In this document: piece by piece, positions 8,405 to 15,737 of the stretch | Layout: each line of letters opens with the position of its first letter | How positions within the stretch are numbered: the first letter of the stretch is position 1 | Assembly (NCBI GenBank): GCA_910577915.1 | Contig: CAJTOM010000008.1 | Location: 1 to 37,303 of the forward strand | From: an uncultured Oscillospiraceae bacterium | GTDB lineage: Bacteria; Bacillota; Clostridia; Oscillospirales; Oscillospiraceae | Direction of reading: 5' to 3' | DNA length: 37,303 bases | Program-made: the position numbers and the translations under genes | Notes under the pieces: model-generated | What the model was told of the DNA's origin: nothing | The model's database searches: none | Seen by the model: only the letters and a program-made list of their open reading frames with translations

Positions 8405-8689
8405 TCACTTCACCCACTCCACCCGCCGGATGTCCCCCCGGATGCGCAGGGCCCCGCCGGTCATGCTCACCAGCTCCAGCCCCTGGCCGTACACCCGGAC
8501 GATCATCTTATCCCCGTTGATGTCGATCTCCTCCCCGCTGTAGGAGAGGATGCCCCGATGGTGCTCCATGAAGAAGTGCCCCCCGCCCACCATCTCCACG
8601 TGGGGCAGGCCCTCCACCACGTCCGCCGGCAGGTTGAACAGCTCTGCCGCCCCCGACAGCACCTTGCTTTCCCGCTTGATTTTTTCCAT
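8405..8689 (-). CDS. yqfC: Sporulation protein YqfC
   Basis: 94 residues from ATG 8689, matching the usual YqfC length. The pattern LPADVVEGLPHVEMVG then a YSGEEIDINGD-type segment and MTGGALRIRGDI is characteristic of the YabP/YqfC family. An in-frame ATG at 8737 would add 16 residues but has no ribosome binding site; the chosen ATG has GGGAG about 11 bases upstream. It is the first gene of the minus-strand cluster and diverges from the GntR operon. In Bacillus yqfC and yqfD are mother-cell sporulation genes; no clear sporulation sigma promoter could be assigned here. Confidence 0.92.
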   Translation of the reverse strand: MEKIKRESKVLSGAAELFNLPADVVEGLPHVEMVGGGHFFMEHHRGILSYSGEEIDINGDKMIVRVYGQGLELVSMTGGALRIRGDIRRVEWVK

Positions 8690-8771
8690 ATCCAATTCAC
8701 TCCCTGTCAATTCGGGCAGACATGCCCGCATATCCATATCTATGCGCCGGAGAAATTTTTTAGAAAACCTC

Positions 8772-8800
8772 TTGACAAATCCCGCCGGGTGTATTATTGT
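8772..8800 (+). promoter_or_regulatory. Promoter of the GntR-ABC operon
   Basis: TTGACA at 8772-8777 and TATTGT at 8795-8800 with a 17-base spacer. The -10 falls in the left arm of the operator described separately. Confidence 0.6.
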
Positions 8801-8820
8801 ATTAATTGCTTAGTACAATA
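8795..8820 (+). promoter_or_regulatory. Operator of YtrA-type regulator
   Basis: A perfect inverted repeat, TATTGTA (8795-8801) and TACAATA (8814-8820), separated by 12 bases. It covers the -10 and start region of the promoter, 33 bases before the regulator's ATG, in the place expected for autorepression. The same site lies in the divergent yqfC upstream region. Confidence 0.65.
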
Positions 8821-8853
8821 AGTCAATCTGACATTACCGGAAAGGAGGAACAT

Positions 8854-9219
8854 ATGGACTGGACATTTACTGACGACCGGCCCATCTGGCAGCAGCTCAC
8901 CGAGCAGCTCACCGTGCGCATTCTCAAGGGCGAGTACCCCCCCGGCGGGCGGCTCCCCGCCGTGCGGGAGCTGGCGTCCCAGGCGGGGGTGAACCCCAAC
9001 ACCATGCAGCGGGCCCTGGCCCAGCTGGAGGCCGACGGCCTGGCGGTGGGCAGCCGCACCGCGGGGCGCACCGTCACCGAGGATGCCGCCGTCATCGAGG
9101 CGGCCGCCAAGGCCCGCGCCAGGGCGGCAGTGGCCGCCTGCCTGGAGGTGCTCTCCCAGCTGGGCTACGGGGCCGAGGACGCCCTTGTGTTTGTAAAGGA
9201 GGAATTACACCATGCATGA
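8854..9219 (+). CDS. GntR-family regulator, YtrA subfamily
   Basis: 121 residues. The N-terminal winged helix is classical GntR (PIWQQLTEQLTVRILKGEY, then LPAVRELASQAGVNPNTMQ and RALAQLEADGL). The C-terminal part after residue 75 is only a short pair of helices, which is the YtrA type that lacks a large ligand-binding domain. GGAGG lies 6 bases before ATG 8854; an upstream in-frame TTG (8806) is rejected because it lies within the operator. It overlaps the ATPase gene by 8 bases. YtrA-like repressors normally control the ABC transporter in their own operon, often in response to cell-envelope stress; the inducer here is unknown. Confidence 0.93.
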   Translation: MDWTFTDDRPIWQQLTEQLTVRILKGEYPPGGRLPAVRELASQAGVNPNTMQRALAQLEADGLAVGSRTAGRTVTEDAAVIEAAAKARARAAVAACLEVLSQLGYGAEDALVFVKEELHHA

Positions 9220-9937
9220 ACAGCTTGTCACCTGTACCGCGCTGACCAAGCGCTACGGCGGAAAGACCGCCCTGAAGGGGGTAAACCTGGAGCTGGGCCG
9301 GGGCCGGATCGTGGGCCTGCTGGGCCCCAACGGCAGCGGCAAGACCACCCTGATTAAGATCCTCTGCGGCCTGCTCCAGCCCACCGAGGGGGCCGTCCTG
9401 GTGGACGGCCAGGGGGTGGGGCCCTACACCAAGTCCATCATCAGCTATCTGCCGGACCGGATGTATTTCGCCGACTGGATGCGGGCCACGGACCTCTTCG
9501 ACCTGTTCGCGGACTTCTACCAGGACTTTGACCGGACGAAGGCCATGAACATGTGCGCCAGCCTGGGGGTCACCCCCAGCGACCGGCTCAAGAGTATGTC
9601 CAAGGGCACCAAGGAGAAGGTCCAGCTGGTGCTGGTCATGGCCCGGAAGGCCCAGCTCTACCTTCTCGACGAGCCCATCGCCGGGGTGGACCCGGCGGCC
9701 CGGGAGTTCATTCTGGGCACCATCCTCACCAACTACAACGAGGAGGGCACGGTGCTCATCTCCACCCACCTCATCAGCGACATTGAGAAGGTGCTGGATG
9801 AGGCCGTTTTCCTGAAGGAGGGCCAGATCACCCTCCACGACACCGTGGACAGCATCCGGGAGCGGGAGGGCAAGAGTGTGGACGCCCTGTTCCGCGAGAT
9901 TTTCCGGGCGCAGAACTATGAGGGAGGTGCCTTCTGA
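9212..9937 (+). CDS. ABC transporter ATP-binding protein (YtrB-like)
   Basis: 241 residues. Walker A GPNGSGKT (about 40-47), Walker B LYLLDEPIAGVDPAA, and the H-loop STHLISD are intact. The signature is the degenerate SKGTKEK in place of LSGGQ, as is usual for YtrB/BcrA-type ATPases that partner ABC-2 permeases. The ATG lies in the last codons of the regulator gene, with AAAGGAGG upstream, and the stop shares a base with the permease ATG (TGATG). Likely exporter or envelope-stress transporter; substrate unknown. Confidence 0.93.
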   Translation: MHEQLVTCTALTKRYGGKTALKGVNLELGRGRIVGLLGPNGSGKTTLIKILCGLLQPTEGAVLVDGQGVGPYTKSIISYLPDRMYFADWMRATDLFDLFADFYQDFDRTKAMNMCASLGVTPSDRLKSMSKGTKEKVQLVLVMARKAQLYLLDEPIAGVDPAAREFILGTILTNYNEEGTVLISTHLISDIEKVLDEAVFLKEGQITLHDTVDSIREREGKSVDALFREIFRAQNYEGGAF

Positions 9938-10731
9938 TGTTTGGGAAGCTTTTGAAATACGATTTCCGCTCCATGTTCAAGCAGTTCGCCTTCATCTGGC
10001 CGGCGGCCCTGGCCCTGGCGCTGGTGAACCATTTCACCGTCAACGGCCTGGACAGCACCAGCACTGTGGGGGAGACCACCGCCGGCGTCTCCATGCTGGT
10101 CTACGTGGCCATCCTCATGGCCATGTTCATCGTCGCCCTGGTGTTCGCCATTCAGCGCTTTTACAAGGGCCTGCTGGGGGACGAGGGGTATCTCATGCAC
10201 ACCCTGCCGGTGGAGCCCTGGCAGCTCATCGGCGCGAAGCTGCTGTGCGCCGTGGTCACCACATTCCTCAGCGTCGTGGTCGCCATTCTCTCCGTCCTGG
10301 TTATCGTTCCCTGGAGCCTTGAGGACCTGCAGGTGCTGTTCAAGGGCTTCCAGTACCTGTTCGGCCACTGGGACCTGGAGGTCACCCGCGCCTTTCTGGG
10401 CCTGCTTGAGCTGCTTCTGTTGATGCTCGTCTCCTTCGCCACGGGCTTCCTGCAGCTGTATCTGGCGATGAGCGTGGGCCACCTGTTCAACAAAAACCGG
10501 GTGGCGATGAGCGTTGTCGCCTTTATCGCCATCAATGCCGTCATGTCAACCCTGCTCAGCACTGTCGTCCCGGGCCTGGATCCCATCATCTGGCCCCTGC
10601 TCAACGGGCAGTCCGGCCAGTCGCTGTATCACCGCTCCATGTGGCTCGCCATCGCCGGGGAGCTGGTCCTCTCCGCCATCTACTTCGCGGGGACGGAGTT
10701 CATCCTGCGCAAAAAGCTGAATCTGGAGTGA
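9937..10731 (+). CDS. ABC-2 type permease
   Basis: 264 residues with about six hydrophobic segments, beginning MFGKLLKYDFRSMFKQFAF, a common start for ABC-2 permeases that pair with YtrB-like ATPases. The segment YKGLLGDEGYLMHTLPV is typical of this family. The last residues (RKKLNLE) are short and cytoplasmic. It is the end of a three-gene operon and is followed by a good terminator. Substrate unknown. Confidence 0.88.
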   Translation: MFGKLLKYDFRSMFKQFAFIWPAALALALVNHFTVNGLDSTSTVGETTAGVSMLVYVAILMAMFIVALVFAIQRFYKGLLGDEGYLMHTLPVEPWQLIGAKLLCAVVTTFLSVVVAILSVLVIVPWSLEDLQVLFKGFQYLFGHWDLEVTRAFLGLLELLLLMLVSFATGFLQLYLAMSVGHLFNKNRVAMSVVAFIAINAVMSTLLSTVVPGLDPIIWPLLNGQSGQSLYHRSMWLAIAGELVLSAIYFAGTEFILRKKLNLE

Positions 10732-10768
10732 GGGCAGCCCGCCGGAGGAACCGCCGGCAGAGAAAAAG

Positions 10769-10816
10769 GCCCCGGATGGAGCGGCATCCATCCGGGGCTC
10801 TCGCTTTGCTTTTTTA
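10769..10816 (+). terminator. Terminator between convergent operons
   Basis: A 12-bp perfect stem, GCCCCGGATGGA (10769-10780) and TCCATCCGGGGC (10787-10798), with a 6-base loop, is followed by CTCTCGCTTTGCTTTTTT on the plus strand. On the minus strand the stem is followed by CTTTTTCTCT, so it can also end the mgl operon, whose last stop is at 10814. Confidence 0.85.
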
Positions 10817-11020
10817 CAGGTATCCGCGTCCCTTCAGAAATCCCAGAATCACCAGGATCACCAGGGCCGCCGCGCACACGCCGATGAAGATGTCCAGATA
10901 CCGCAGGGGCACGCCGCGGAAATGCTCGTAAAAGTTCTGCATGGCGGTGCGCCGCGGGGGCTCCTCCGGGGTCTCCGGGGGCGGCGTCTGGGACGCCGGA
11001 CGCTTCTCGTCCTGATCCAT
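10814..11020 (-). CDS. Small single-pass membrane protein in the mgl operon
   Basis: 68 residues from ATG 11020, which lies 4 bases after the mglC stop; AAGAAG precedes it. Residues 1-26 are polar and Pro/Glu-rich (TPPPETPEEPP), 27-40 are amphipathic (MQNFYEHFRGVPLRYL), and 41-62 form one hydrophobic helix (IFIGVCAAALVILVILGFL) followed by KGRGYL. The helix and tail suggest a cytoplasmic N-terminus. No family is recognised. Its tight position suggests an accessory role with the MglC permease, but this is inference. Confidence 0.75.
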   Translation of the reverse strand: MDQDEKRPASQTPPPETPEEPPRRTAMQNFYEHFRGVPLRYLDIFIGVCAAALVILVILGFLKGRGYL

Positions 11021-11024
11021 GGAC

Positions 11025-12017
11025 TTACTTCTTGGCCAGGTACTTGCGCAGATCCAGGGCCACGGCGATGATGATGACAAGGCCCTGGGCGATGTAGGTG
11101 TAGGCCGGATCCACGCCCAGGAACTGGAGGCAGATCTTCAGGGCCTCGAACACCAGCACGCCGATGAGGATGCCGCCCACGCGGCCCACGCCGCCGTTGG
11201 CGGACACGCCGCCGATGGTACAGGCAGCGATGGCCTCCAGCTCGTAGCCGAAGCCGGTGGCGGTGGAGGCGCCGCCGGCCTTGGCCCCCACCAGGAAGCC
11301 GGCCAGGCCGTACATGACGCCGGCCAGCAGGTAGATGCGGATGATGGTGGCGGTGACGTTGACGCCGGCCACCTGGGCCGCGCTCTCGTTGCCGCCGATG
11401 GCGTACATGTACTTGCCGTGGCGGGTCTTATTATAGAGGAACCAGAAGTAGACGCCCACGACGACGGCAAAGATGGCCAGGTAGGGGAGGACATTCAGCA
11501 CGGAGCCCAGGGCCACCTTCAGGTAGCTCTCCTTAAACCCGCCCATGGGCTGGTTGTTGGTGATGATCTGGCACGCGCCGTAGACGATGGTCTGCATGCC
11601 CAGGGTGGCGATGAAGGGGGGCACCTTCAGCATGGAGATGACCACGCCGTTGACGGCGCCGATGATGCCCATGGCGATCATCACGATAATGAGGGCCAGC
11701 CACCAGGGGATGTCCGGCATCCAGGGGAGCATCCGGGCGGAGTAGTCCAGGCTCTGGAGCATCATGGCGGACAGACAGGCCGCCAGGCCCACCTGACGGC
11801 CGGCGGACAGGTCGGTGCCCTTGGTGATCAGGCACCCGGACACGCCGCAGGCGATGATGAACCGGGGGGACATGTTGATGACCAGGTTTTTGAAGTTGGC
11901 GGGCTTGAAGAAGTTCTTGGTGGTCAGGCCGGTGATGATGGCCAGGGCCACCACCAGCAGGATGATCGCGTTGTCCGAGACAAACTTTTTGAGGTCAAAA
12001 GACTTACTTTTCTCCAT
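11025..12017 (-). CDS. mglC: Galactose/methyl galactoside ABC permease MglC
   Basis: 330 residues, very hydrophobic, with the features of the BPD_transp_2 family: GVSGCLITKGTDLSAGRQVGL near residues 58-78, KVPPFIATLGMQTI, AIGGNESAAQVAGV and the AIAACTIGGVSANGG block. MglC forms the membrane channel for galactose and methyl-galactosides with MglA and MglB. AAGGAGGAG lies about 9 bases upstream of the ATG, and the gene starts 15 bases after the mglA stop. RbsC-type ribose permeases are the main alternative, but the MglB and MglA neighbours favour MglC. Confidence 0.92.
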   Translation of the reverse strand: MEKSKSFDLKKFVSDNAIILLVVALAIITGLTTKNFFKPANFKNLVINMSPRFIIACGVSGCLITKGTDLSAGRQVGLAACLSAMMLQSLDYSARMLPWMPDIPWWLALIIVMIAMGIIGAVNGVVISMLKVPPFIATLGMQTIVYGACQIITNNQPMGGFKESYLKVALGSVLNVLPYLAIFAVVVGVYFWFLYNKTRHGKYMYAIGGNESAAQVAGVNVTATIIRIYLLAGVMYGLAGFLVGAKAGGASTATGFGYELEAIAACTIGGVSANGGVGRVGGILIGVLVFEALKICLQFLGVDPAYTYIAQGLVIIIAVALDLRKYLAKK

Positions 12018-12032
12018 GTTTTTCTCTCCTCC

Positions 12033-13541
12033 TTATTCAAACTGGGTGGCCAGGGCCATGATGTTCTCCTGATTGGCGTCCTTGCCGTCCACAAAGCCGG
12101 TGACGCGGCCGTCGCACATGACCATGATGCGGTCGGCCATGCCGATGAGCTCGCCCATTTCAGAGGAGATCATAATGATGCTCTTGCCCTGCTTGGCCAG
12201 CGCCGCAATGATGCAGTAAATCTCGTATTTTGCGCCCACGTCGATGCCGCGGGTGGGCTCATCCATGATGAACACGTCCGGGTCGTTGGCCAGCCACCGG
12301 CTGATGAGCACCTTCTGCTGGTTGCCGCCGGACAGGGACTGGATCAGCGTCTTGGAGGAGGGGGTCTTGATGCTCAGCTTGGCCACGTTGTCCTGGACCA
12401 GCTTCTCGATCTTCCCGTCGTCGAGCATGACCCCGCCGATGAGGTACTGGTTCAGGGAGGCGATGGAGACGTTGTCCGCGATGGACAGCACCCCCAGAAT
12501 GCCGGTGGCCCGGCGGTCCTCGGTGAGCAGGGCGATGCCGTTGTTGATGGCGTCCTTGGGCTGGTTGATCCGCAGCTCCTTGCCCTTGTAGACGATCCGC
12601 CCCGCGCTGTGGCAGCGCAGGCCGAACAGCCCCTCCATCAGCTCCGTGCGCTGGGCGCCCACCAGGCCGGCCACCCCCAGGATCTCCCCCTTGCGCAGCT
12701 GGAAGCTGGCGTGGCGGAAGCTCTTGGGGTTGATGGAGGTGAAGTCCTCCACCTCGAACACCGCCTCACCGGGGACGTTCTCCCGCTTGGGGTAGAGGTT
12801 GGTCAGCTCCCGGCCCACCATCTTGGTGATGATGAAGTCCGTGGTCAGGCCCTTGGCGTCCCAGGTGCCGATATACTGGCCGTCCCGCATGATGGTGACC
12901 TCGTCGCTGATGCGGAGGATCTCGTCCATCTTGTGGCTGATGTAGACAATGGAGACGCCCCTGGAGCGCAGCTCGCCCACGATGGTGAACAGGGCCTCCA
13001 CCTCCGCCGCCGTCAGCGAGGAGGTGGGCTCGTCCAGGATGAGCACCTTACAGTCGGCGCTGACGGCCTTGGCGATCTCCACCAGCTGCATCTGGGACAC
13101 GCTCAGGGTGCCCAGCTTGGCCTTGGGGTCGTAGTTGAGGTGCACCTCCTCCAGGACGCGGGCGGCGTCGGCGTACATCTTCTCGTGGTCCACCACGGTG
13201 ATGGGCCCCAGGCGCTTGGTGGGGTAGCGGCCCACGTAGATGTTCTCGCCGATGCTGCGCTCCGGGATGGGCTGCAGCTCCTGGTGCACCATGGCGATGC
13301 CCCGGTTGAGGGCGTCCAGCGGTCCGCTGATGGACACCTGCTCCCCCTCGTACGTCACCGAGCCCTCGTCCATGTGATAGATGCCGAACATGCACTTCAT
13401 CAGCGTGGACTTGCCCGCGCCGTTCTCTCCCATCAGCGCGTGGACGGTGCCGGGACGGAGCTTGAGCTGCGCGTGATCGAGCGCCTTGACGCCGGGAAAG
13501 GTCTTGACGACGTCACGCATTTCCAAACGATATTCTGACAA
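12033..13541 (-). CDS. mglA: Galactose/methyl galactoside import ATPase MglA, TTG start
   Basis: 502 residues with two ABC domains. The first has GENGAGKST and a degenerate signature (TLSVSQMQ); the second has the altered P-loop GLVGAQRTE and the classical LSGGNQQK, with DEPTRGIDVGAKYEIY. This pairing is typical of MglA/RbsA ATPases. The start is best placed at a TTG (13541), giving SEYRLEMRDVVKTFPGVKA, which aligns with the family's usual start; GGGGGGA lies about 9 bases upstream. A GTG/ATG further upstream would run into the palindrome at 13590-13627. A downstream ATG (codon 8) lacks a binding site. Confidence 0.93.
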   Translation of the reverse strand: MSEYRLEMRDVVKTFPGVKALDHAQLKLRPGTVHALMGENGAGKSTLMKCMFGIYHMDEGSVTYEGEQVSISGPLDALNRGIAMVHQELQPIPERSIGENIYVGRYPTKRLGPITVVDHEKMYADAARVLEEVHLNYDPKAKLGTLSVSQMQLVEIAKAVSADCKVLILDEPTSSLTAAEVEALFTIVGELRSRGVSIVYISHKMDEILRISDEVTIMRDGQYIGTWDAKGLTTDFIITKMVGRELTNLYPKRENVPGEAVFEVEDFTSINPKSFRHASFQLRKGEILGVAGLVGAQRTELMEGLFGLRCHSAGRIVYKGKELRINQPKDAINNGIALLTEDRRATGILGVLSIADNVSIASLNQYLIGGVMLDDGKIEKLVQDNVAKLSIKTPSSKTLIQSLSGGNQQKVLISRWLANDPDVFIMDEPTRGIDVGAKYEIYCIIAALAKQGKSIIMISSEMGELIGMADRIMVMCDGRVTGFVDGKDANQENIMALATQFE

Positions 13542-13589
13542 TTCTCGGTCCCCCCTTTTTTGTCTGGTCCGGGCGGTCGGCCCGAAGAG

Positions 13590-13627
13590 AAAAAGGTGCG
13601 TGCGCACATGCGCACGCACCTTTTTTC
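13590..13627 (-). terminator. Intercistronic palindrome between mglB and mglA (partial terminator)
   Basis: GGTGCGTGCGCA (13595-13606) and TGCGCACGCACC (13609-13620) form a 12-bp stem with a 2-base spacer, flanked by A5 and T6 so that the stem extends to about 16 bp. Read on the minus strand it ends in TTTTTCTCT, giving a Rho-independent terminator shape just after mglB. Partial read-through would give more MglB than MglA/MglC. Confidence 0.75.
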
Positions 13628-13646
13628 ACGATTTGATGCTGGCGGA

Positions 13647-14663
13647 TCAGCCCATGAAGTCGGCCACGTTGTCGGGAGTGACCTTCACGTAGTCAACGTA
13701 CACGCTCTGGCTGCCGGAGGCGTAGGTGGTGCCGCTCAGGAGCTTCTCCATCTCGGCCACAGCGCCCTGGGCCTGGCCCTTGGCGTCGTTGAGCACGGTA
13801 CCGGTCATGTTGCCGGCCTTCACCTCGTTGAGGGCGGCATCCAGCGCGTCCACGCCCACCAGGTAGATGTCCTCGTTGACGGTGCGGCCGGCGGCCTGGA
13901 TGGCCTGGAGAGCGCCGATGGCCATGTCGTCGTTGTTGCAGAAGACAACCTCGATCTGATCGCCGAACTGAGCCAGGTCGTTGGCGCAGATGGTCTGGCC
14001 CTTCTCACGGTCCCAGTCGCCGCGCTGGAGATCCAGCTCCTCGACCTCCATGCCCGCATCGGTCAGGGCCTTCACGGAGTACTCGGTGCGCAGCTGGGCG
14101 TCGATGTTCTCGGGGTCGCCCTGGATCATGATGTAGGAGACCTTGCCGTCGCCGTTGATGTCGCCCTTGTTGGCGGTCTCCAGGATCAGCTCGCCCTGGA
14201 AGGTGCCGGACTGGGCGGCGTCGCAGCCGACGTAGACCAGCTTGTCATAGGCGGCCATCTGGTCGGCGGTGGGCTCGCGGTTGATGAGCACGGTGGGGAT
14301 GTCAGCGCCCTTGACGGTGGCGATGATCTGGTCGGCGGCACTGGTCATAACGGGGTTGATGATCAGCGCGTCCACACCCTGGGTGATGAAGGTGTTGATC
14401 TGCTCGTTCTGCTTGTTCTGGTCGTTGTTGCCGTCCACGACGGTGACGGAGTAGCCCTTGCCCTCCAGGATCTCCTGGAGCGCGTTGCGGTAGGTGGTCA
14501 TGAAGGCGTCATCGAACTTGTAGATGCACACGCCGATGGTCTTGCCGCCCTCGCCGCCGCCCTGGCTGTCGTTGTCCTTGCCGGAGTTGTTGCCGCCGCA
14601 GGCCACCAGGGCCAGAACCATCACAGCGGCCAGGAGAAACGCAAGAATCTTCTTTTTCATCAT
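13647..14663 (-). CDS. mglB: Galactose/glucose-binding lipoprotein MglB
   Basis: 338 residues. The signal peptide MMKKKILAFLLAAVMVLALV precedes C22 (lipobox LVAC), followed by a Gly/Asn/Ser-rich linker. The body is a periplasmic-binding-protein type 1 fold (TIGVCIYKFDDAFMTTYRNA). Residues 168-176 (DINGDGKVS) form an EF-hand-like loop in the place of the calcium site of the galactose-binding protein, which separates MglB from ribose-binding proteins. Two ATGs are adjacent; the first (14663) has AAAGGA 6 bases upstream. Promoter and leader palindromes lie directly upstream. Confidence 0.93.
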   Translation of the reverse strand: MMKKKILAFLLAAVMVLALVACGGNNSGKDNDSQGGGEGGKTIGVCIYKFDDAFMTTYRNALQEILEGKGYSVTVVDGNNDQNKQNEQINTFITQGVDALIINPVMTSAADQIIATVKGADIPTVLINREPTADQMAAYDKLVYVGCDAAQSGTFQGELILETANKGDINGDGKVSYIMIQGDPENIDAQLRTEYSVKALTDAGMEVEELDLQRGDWDREKGQTICANDLAQFGDQIEVVFCNNDDMAIGALQAIQAAGRTVNEDIYLVGVDALDAALNEVKAGNMTGTVLNDAKGQAQGAVAEMEKLLSGTTYASGSQSVYVDYVKVTPDNVADFMG

Positions 14664-14690
14664 TACAATCCTTTCCATACGATCAAATTC

Positions 14691-14712
14691 TTGTGGAGCG
14701 GACGCTCCACAA
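14691..14712. repeat. 10-bp inverted repeat in mglB leader
   Basis: TTGTGGAGCG (14691-14700) and CGCTCCACAA (14703-14712) with a 2-base spacer, 28 bases before the mglB ATG. In the transcript it would fold as a tight hairpin directly after the palindrome at 14714-14733; no run of U follows, so it is not a terminator. Confidence 0.7.
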
Positions 14713-14713
14713 T

Positions 14714-14733
14714 GGATGGTGCCGGCACCATCC
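14714..14733. promoter_or_regulatory. 20-bp perfect palindrome at the mglB transcription start
   Basis: GGATGGTGCC (14714-14723) is followed at once by its reverse complement GGCACCATCC (14724-14733). It begins within a few bases of the predicted mglB start of transcription. The central CG and the length fit a LacI/GalR-family operator, but no such regulator is in the window. Confidence 0.6.
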
Positions 14734-14740
14734 GGGGGGT

Positions 14741-14769
14741 ATTCTATCATTTCTTTCGATGATTGTCAA
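14741..14769 (-). promoter_or_regulatory. mglB promoter
   Basis: On the minus strand, TTGACA (14764-14769), a 17-base spacer, and TAGAAT (14741-14746): a near-consensus housekeeping promoter. Transcription should start near 14733-14735. Confidence 0.8.
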
Positions 14770-14861
14770 TCATAACCCCTGTTCTCGAAATATTTTTTGT
14801 TAAATCCGTCAAAACGGGCGCTCCGATTTCTACATTTTGCCCGCCCCTTCTGTCCCCCCCC

Positions 14862-14890
14862 TTGCGAAGCGGGAAAAATCGTGCTATTCT
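14862..14890 (+). promoter_or_regulatory. cobS promoter
   Basis: TTGCGA (14862-14867), 17-base spacer, and TATTCT (14885-14890) preceded by TGC, an extended -10. An imperfect 12-bp hairpin (14912-14938, loop CCC) lies in the leader just before the ribosome binding site at 14945-14950. No cobalamin riboswitch B12 box was found. Confidence 0.6.
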
Positions 14891-14957
14891 GGTCCCACAA
14901 ACTGTCAAACAGCCCGTCCCTCCCCCGGAGGAGCGGGCCGTGAAAGGGGGTTCTTTT

Positions 14958-15737
14958 GTGGGCACGCTGCTCGCGTCCTGCGCCATCGCCTTCTCCACCT
15001 ACTCCCGCCTCCCCATGCCCCAGGTGGCGTGGAGCGAGAGGAATATGCGCTACACCCTGGCTTTTTTCCCCCTGGTGGGAGCGGCGGTGGGGCTGGTCTT
15101 CTGGGGGGCGGACGCCCTGTGCGGCCTTCTGGGGACCGGCACGATTCTGCGCGCCGCCCTGCGCACCGCCGCGCCCATTATCGTCACCGGCGGCATCCAC
15201 CTGGACGGCTACTGCGACACAGTGGACGCCCTGGCCTCCCACGCCCCCCGGGAGAAAAAGCTGGCCATCCTCAAGGACTCCAGCGCCGGGGCCTTCGCGG
15301 TGATCTGGTGCGGGGTGTGGTTTCTTTTGACCTTCGCCCTGATGAGCGAGCTTGAGAGCGTCCCCACCCTGGCAGCGGGCTTCGTCCTCAGCCGGACGCT
15401 CAGCGCCCAGGCGGTGGAGCAGCTGCCCTCGGCCCGGCCCGTCTTCGGCCCCGGCGCGGGCATGGGCTCCGCCCTCAAGGCGGGGAGCAGGCTCCCCCGG
15501 TGGGTTCTGCCGGCCTGGCTGTGCCTCTACTGCGCGGCGCTCCCCTGGCTGAACAGGGCGGCGGGGCTGGCGGCGCTGGTGTGCGCCGTGGGGTTCTGGC
15601 TGGTGTACAAGCGCATGGCCGTGCGGCAGTTCGGGGGCTTCACCGGCGATCTGGCCGGGTGGTTTCTGCAGGTGTGCGAGCTGGTGATGCTGGCGGCCGT
15701 TGTGGCGGCGGAGAGGATGTGTGCCCTATGGTGTTAG
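14958..15737 (+). CDS. cobS: Adenosylcobinamide-GDP ribazoletransferase CobS
   Basis: 259 residues from GTG 14958, placed by AGGGGG 7 bases upstream; the frame is open further upstream but that part overlaps the promoter. CobS is a membrane enzyme joining alpha-ribazole to adenosylcobinamide-GDP, the last assembly step of cobalamin. The signature GGIHLDGYCDTVDAL (about residues 79-93) is clear, and the KLAILKDSSAGAFAVI block follows. Several hydrophobic segments are present. It overlaps the next gene by 10 bases. Confidence 0.94.
   Translation: MGTLLASCAIAFSTYSRLPMPQVAWSERNMRYTLAFFPLVGAAVGLVFWGADALCGLLGTGTILRAALRTAAPIIVTGGIHLDGYCDTVDALASHAPREKKLAILKDSSAGAFAVIWCGVWFLLTFALMSELESVPTLAAGFVLSRTLSAQAVEQLPSARPVFGPGAGMGSALKAGSRLPRWVLPAWLCLYCAALPWLNRAAGLAALVCAVGFWLVYKRMAVRQFGGFTGDLAGWFLQVCELVMLAAVVAAERMCALWC

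Noticed and set aside
5638..8520. Very long open frame on the plus strand opposite phoH, yqfD and ybeY
   Set aside because: It is antisense to recognisable genes, has no ribosome binding site or domain, and is explained by high GC with few stops in that frame.
8690..8760. Sporulation sigma-E promoter before yqfC
   Set aside because: CATAGATAT near 8735-8745 is weakly -10-like, but no convincing -35 was found at the required spacing.
14770..14957. Cobalamin riboswitch before cobS
   Set aside because: No B12-box-like sequence or extended paired structure was visible; only a promoter and one hairpin.
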